A DNA stretch of 33,615 nt from Candidatus Parabeggiatoa sp. HSG14. Lineage in GTDB: Bacteria; Pseudomonadota; Gammaproteobacteria; Beggiatoales; Beggiatoaceae. The stretch is from NCBI GenBank assembly GCA_030378085.1, contig JAUCGK010000019.1, positions 1-33,615 on the forward strand. Direction: 5' to 3'. Position numbers and translations under genes: made by a program. This document shows, piece after piece, positions 32,601 through 33,615 of this stretch. The notes beneath the pieces were generated by a model that worked only from the letters and a program-made list of their open reading frames with translations, had not been told where the DNA came from and did no database searches. Position 1 is the first letter of the stretch; each line of letters starts with the position of its first letter.

Positions 32601-33371
32601 TGTCGTATAAACCGTCCATTCGCCATCGACACTGCGGTAGGCTAGTCCACCACTTTCCAAAATACCCATAGTTCCAATCCACAGTCCACCGCTACCATCG
32701 CTTTTTAAGGCAGTAACCCAGTTGTCTGGCAACCCCGAATTGTCTTCATTATAAACAGTCCATTTGCCACTGGCACTATGGTAGGCAAGACCTCCTTTAT
32801 TAGTACCATTTCCATCTATCCCAATCCATAGCCCACCGCTACCATCGTTTTCTAGGGTAGTTATATAGTTGTCTGGCAAGCCATCTAAATTCGTAAACAC
32901 TCGCACTAATTCCCCAGTGCTTGCACCACGTTGTTCAAGTCCACTTGTTGTACCTACCCACAGCGTTTTGCCATCATCCGACAGAAGAGTTGCACGAATC
33001 TCACTTCGATTAGTAAACACTTCCCAGTTGGCATTTTCCAACGAAACCAACTGTTTACGTGTCACTATAACTTTGACAGTGCCAACATTGTCTTCGCTAT
33101 CAAATGCTGTGACTACATCTAACCCAGCTTCAGGCGGTGCAATATAAATCACCTGATTACCCGCACCTTGAATTTGCCCCTTTGAAGGTGTCCATGTTAT
33201 CTCGCCATTCGTACCAGAGACAGACAAAGTGATTTGTTGCCCCACGACAACAGTAGGCGTAGCTGGACTAAACACCAACTCAGCCGCTCCCACCCTTGGG
33301 AGCATGAATAGCCATAACAGTACCAATAACAGGCTGTTGAGTCTGTTTAATGGAAATAGTTGTTTTTGCAT
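29622..33371 (-). CDS. Secreted double-propeller protein with clan CD (C13/caspase-like) protease domain
   Basis: The 1249-residue protein has a signal peptide (1-30, LLLVLLWLFMLPRVGAA), and AAGGA lies 8 nt before the ATG. Residues about 31-105 form an Ig-like domain. From about 115 to 757 there are about 14 blade repeats of the two-component-regulator propeller type (SDGSGGLWIGT, GGLAYRSVNGEWTVYTTDNS), most 42-47 residues long; two (about 495-600) carry insertions of 10-13 residues. Fourteen blades suggest two seven-bladed propellers. A protease domain follows (about 780-1010): IVIFVDHGLPNEL gives His888 and VVVILEACHSGTFVEAL gives Cys932, the His-Gly and Ala-Cys pattern of clan CD peptidases, closest in look to family C13. 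The C-terminus (about 1025-1249) has Ig-like and beta-rich parts. No membrane anchor or kinase is attached. Substrate and ligand are unknown. Confidence 0.9.
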   Translation of the reverse strand: MQKQLFPLNRLNSLLLVLLWLFMLPRVGAAELVFSPATPTVVVGQQITLSVSGTNGEITWTPSKGQIQGAGNQVIYIAPPEAGLDVVTAFDSEDNVGTVKVIVTRKQLVSLENANWEVFTNRSEIRATLLSDDGKTLWVGTTSGLEQRGASTGELVRVFTNLDGLPDNYITTLENDGSGGLWIGIDGNGTNKGGLAYHSASGKWTVYNEDNSGLPDNWVTALKSDGSGGLWIGTMGILESGGLAYRSVDGEWTVYTTDNSMLPNHDIEALETDGNGGLWIKTEGSLAYRSTNNEWTVYNPDNLKIPFNDVNVNSLESDSSSGLWIGTFSGGLIYFSVSGEGTVYTTNNSELPDNWVFALESDSSGGLWIGTLGGLAYRSINGEWKVYNQDNSELPDNWVFALEIDNNGGLWIGTYGDGLAYHNISGEWTVYTTNNSGLPGNTIDALENDGSGGLWIGTWGLAYRSVIGKWTVYTTDNSGLTSNIIKALESDDNGGLWIGTNRQWYKKENNYIPIGGGLVYHSVTGEWTVYTTDNSGLTSNNIEALESDGSGGLWIGTTRHRKWNEEEYNYIEGGLAYRGINGEWTVYTTDNSGLPNNKINALESDGSGELWVGTDGGLVYRNVSGEWTVYNEDNSVLPNNYIIALESDSSGGLWIGTGSGLAYHSVNGEWTVYTKDNSRLPSNSVRELLHGSSGLWIGTNSGGLAYRNVSGEWTVYTTDNSGLPSKGIDALLRDGSGGLWIGTNGGGLAHLNFGQKTSLVQTIEDETARTELLTGERAAILIHPNGSGSASDQELAVDFMATYAYHSLQARGYDNDEIHFLSYKPDLDFNDDAMVDYSIVDAPVTLAELRDGIKNPRDITVDDIRKAFEWAKAKGKLEQPLIVIFVDHGLPNELILNPLGTETLTADTFKALLDDYQNSINDQKVVVILEACHSGTFVEALSAPNRLIISSTDGEKAYFSDYGRTSFLKLYFDNLRRGKKFGDSLKPITDTIATYIWPLNQQRPQLRGNATMQDLCLNGCWGELPGILTLTPEKLPSIIPLGQPIDFTVYTNTSGISVKKIWASLVTPEIASQRNEQGYSFQPAPFIPFSFLSTNTRKNDEKWQGSFSKFNTPGKYVVTFKAKDNKGFITEAPPVILTVEGKGLTHARFDTTTNILHIPAITVGTDIYQADLLLRQFEPEIILDVDMNSLKLADDTTSVGYSNFTPNTGEVYIPLLKMGNYTYSTKLTLVPETSPIQFLLKPEDLKLQP
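31103..32879 (-). repeat. Thirteen tandem propeller-blade coding repeats
   Basis: This segment encodes the blades that begin with LPDN, LPNN, LPSN, LTSN and similar; one further diverged blade lies upstream in the protein (about 120-164). Units are about 126-170 bp. Several neighbours are very similar at DNA level (for example the two units starting LPDNWVFALE near 32170 and 32310), indicating duplication after the gene arose. Confidence 0.85.
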
Positions 33372-33488
33372 ATATTTTTCCTTTTAATTGTCAAGATTTA
33401 TATAAAACCTTTAACTACAAGGATTGTATATAAAAAGGGATTACAAATCTGTAATTACGGGGAGTTGTATATAAAAAAAGGATTGGTT

Positions 33489-33585
33489 TATAGCGTTTCC
33501 CGATTGAATAAAGTATAACCTCCCCTAAATCCCCTCCTTAAATTAAGGAGGGGACTTGTACCTGACGCAATCGGGAAATGCTATA
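33489..33585 (-). repeat. Repeat A, copy 4
   Basis: TATAGCGTTTCCCGATTG to CAATCGGGAAATGCTATA, 97 bp, same orientation as the copy at 24908-24999. It lies about 120 bp upstream of the propeller-protease gene start. The remaining right edge (33372-33488 and 33586-33615) shows no gene; TTGTATATAAAAA words at about 33425-33437 and 33466-33478 form a short direct repeat that may be near the promoter. Confidence 0.92.
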
Positions 33586-33615
33586 AAATCACCTACTGTT
33601 TTAAATCCTTTATTA

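Noticed and set aside
31103..32879. Spaced repeats considered as a CRISPR or satellite array
   Set aside because: The whole segment is one open frame encoding propeller blades. The similarity is protein-level and the unit length varies.
29622..33371. Hybrid two-component sensor
   Set aside because: Propeller blades suggested it, but there is no membrane helix after them, no histidine kinase and no receiver. The domain that follows has protease motifs.
1..33615. tRNA or rRNA genes
   Set aside because: No cloverleaf with a GTTCRANNC arm and no rRNA-like stretch was recognised by eye. A covariance-model scan would be decisive.

Overview
The window is AT-rich DNA with long intergenic stretches full of dispersed palindromic repeats. 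The gene content is that of a Gram-negative bacterium: Mla phospholipid transport, an outer-membrane polysaccharide export lipoprotein, a LolC/E-type permease with a LolA-like partner, and ApbE. The order mlaD-mlaC-mlaB followed by an ABC-2 ATPase/permease pair is typical of Gammaproteobacteria. The repeat load, decayed genes and large secreted repeat proteins would suit a Beggiatoa/Thiotrichales-like genome, but that placement is an inference from style, not from a marker gene.

Layout. (1) 1-4533: two secreted proteins of unknown role, one with an acidic five-residue-periodic repeat and one large multidomain protein with lamin-tail-type domains. (2) 4666-10508: a stretched-out mlaD-mlaC-mlaB-ABC ATPase...ABC permease series. 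A 552-residue secreted protein with its own strong terminator sits between the ATPase and the permease. (3) 10834-11889: ApbE. (4) 12119-19395: an exopolysaccharide module. CpsB-like phosphatase, Wzc-like tyrosine kinase, Wza-like export lipoprotein and a beta-barrel protein lie on the minus strand, and a WecA-type initiating phosphotransferase diverges on the plus strand. (5) 19562-25536: an AAA/DUF4143 ATPase, two glycosyltransferases and a polytopic polymerase-like protein, mixed with gene wreckage: an in-frame internally deleted asparagine synthase, a methyltransferase head and glycosyltransferase tail joined through a repeat element, and an epimerase tail. (6) 25712-26271: a Uma2-family gene with its middle missing. 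(7) 26272-27306: a gene-free kilobase made largely of repeats. (8) 27307-29440: a LolA-like protein and an FtsX/LolC-type permease. (9) 29622-33371: a 1249-residue secreted protein that joins about 14 propeller-blade repeats (best read as two seven-bladed propellers) to a clan CD (C13/caspase-like) protease domain with a visible His/Cys pair.

Functional links. The Mla genes maintain outer-membrane lipid asymmetry. The polysaccharide genes form a Wzx/Wzy-type pathway (initiation, glycosyl transfer, polymerisation, chain-length control by tyrosine phosphorylation, export), but no flippase is visible and the biosynthetic half is partly destroyed. The most unusual items are the propeller-protease protein, the three genes that kept both ends but lost the middle (or, in one case, were fused through a repeat), and the family of about 95-bp elements with perfect 18-bp inverted ends that appears to drive some of this remodelling.
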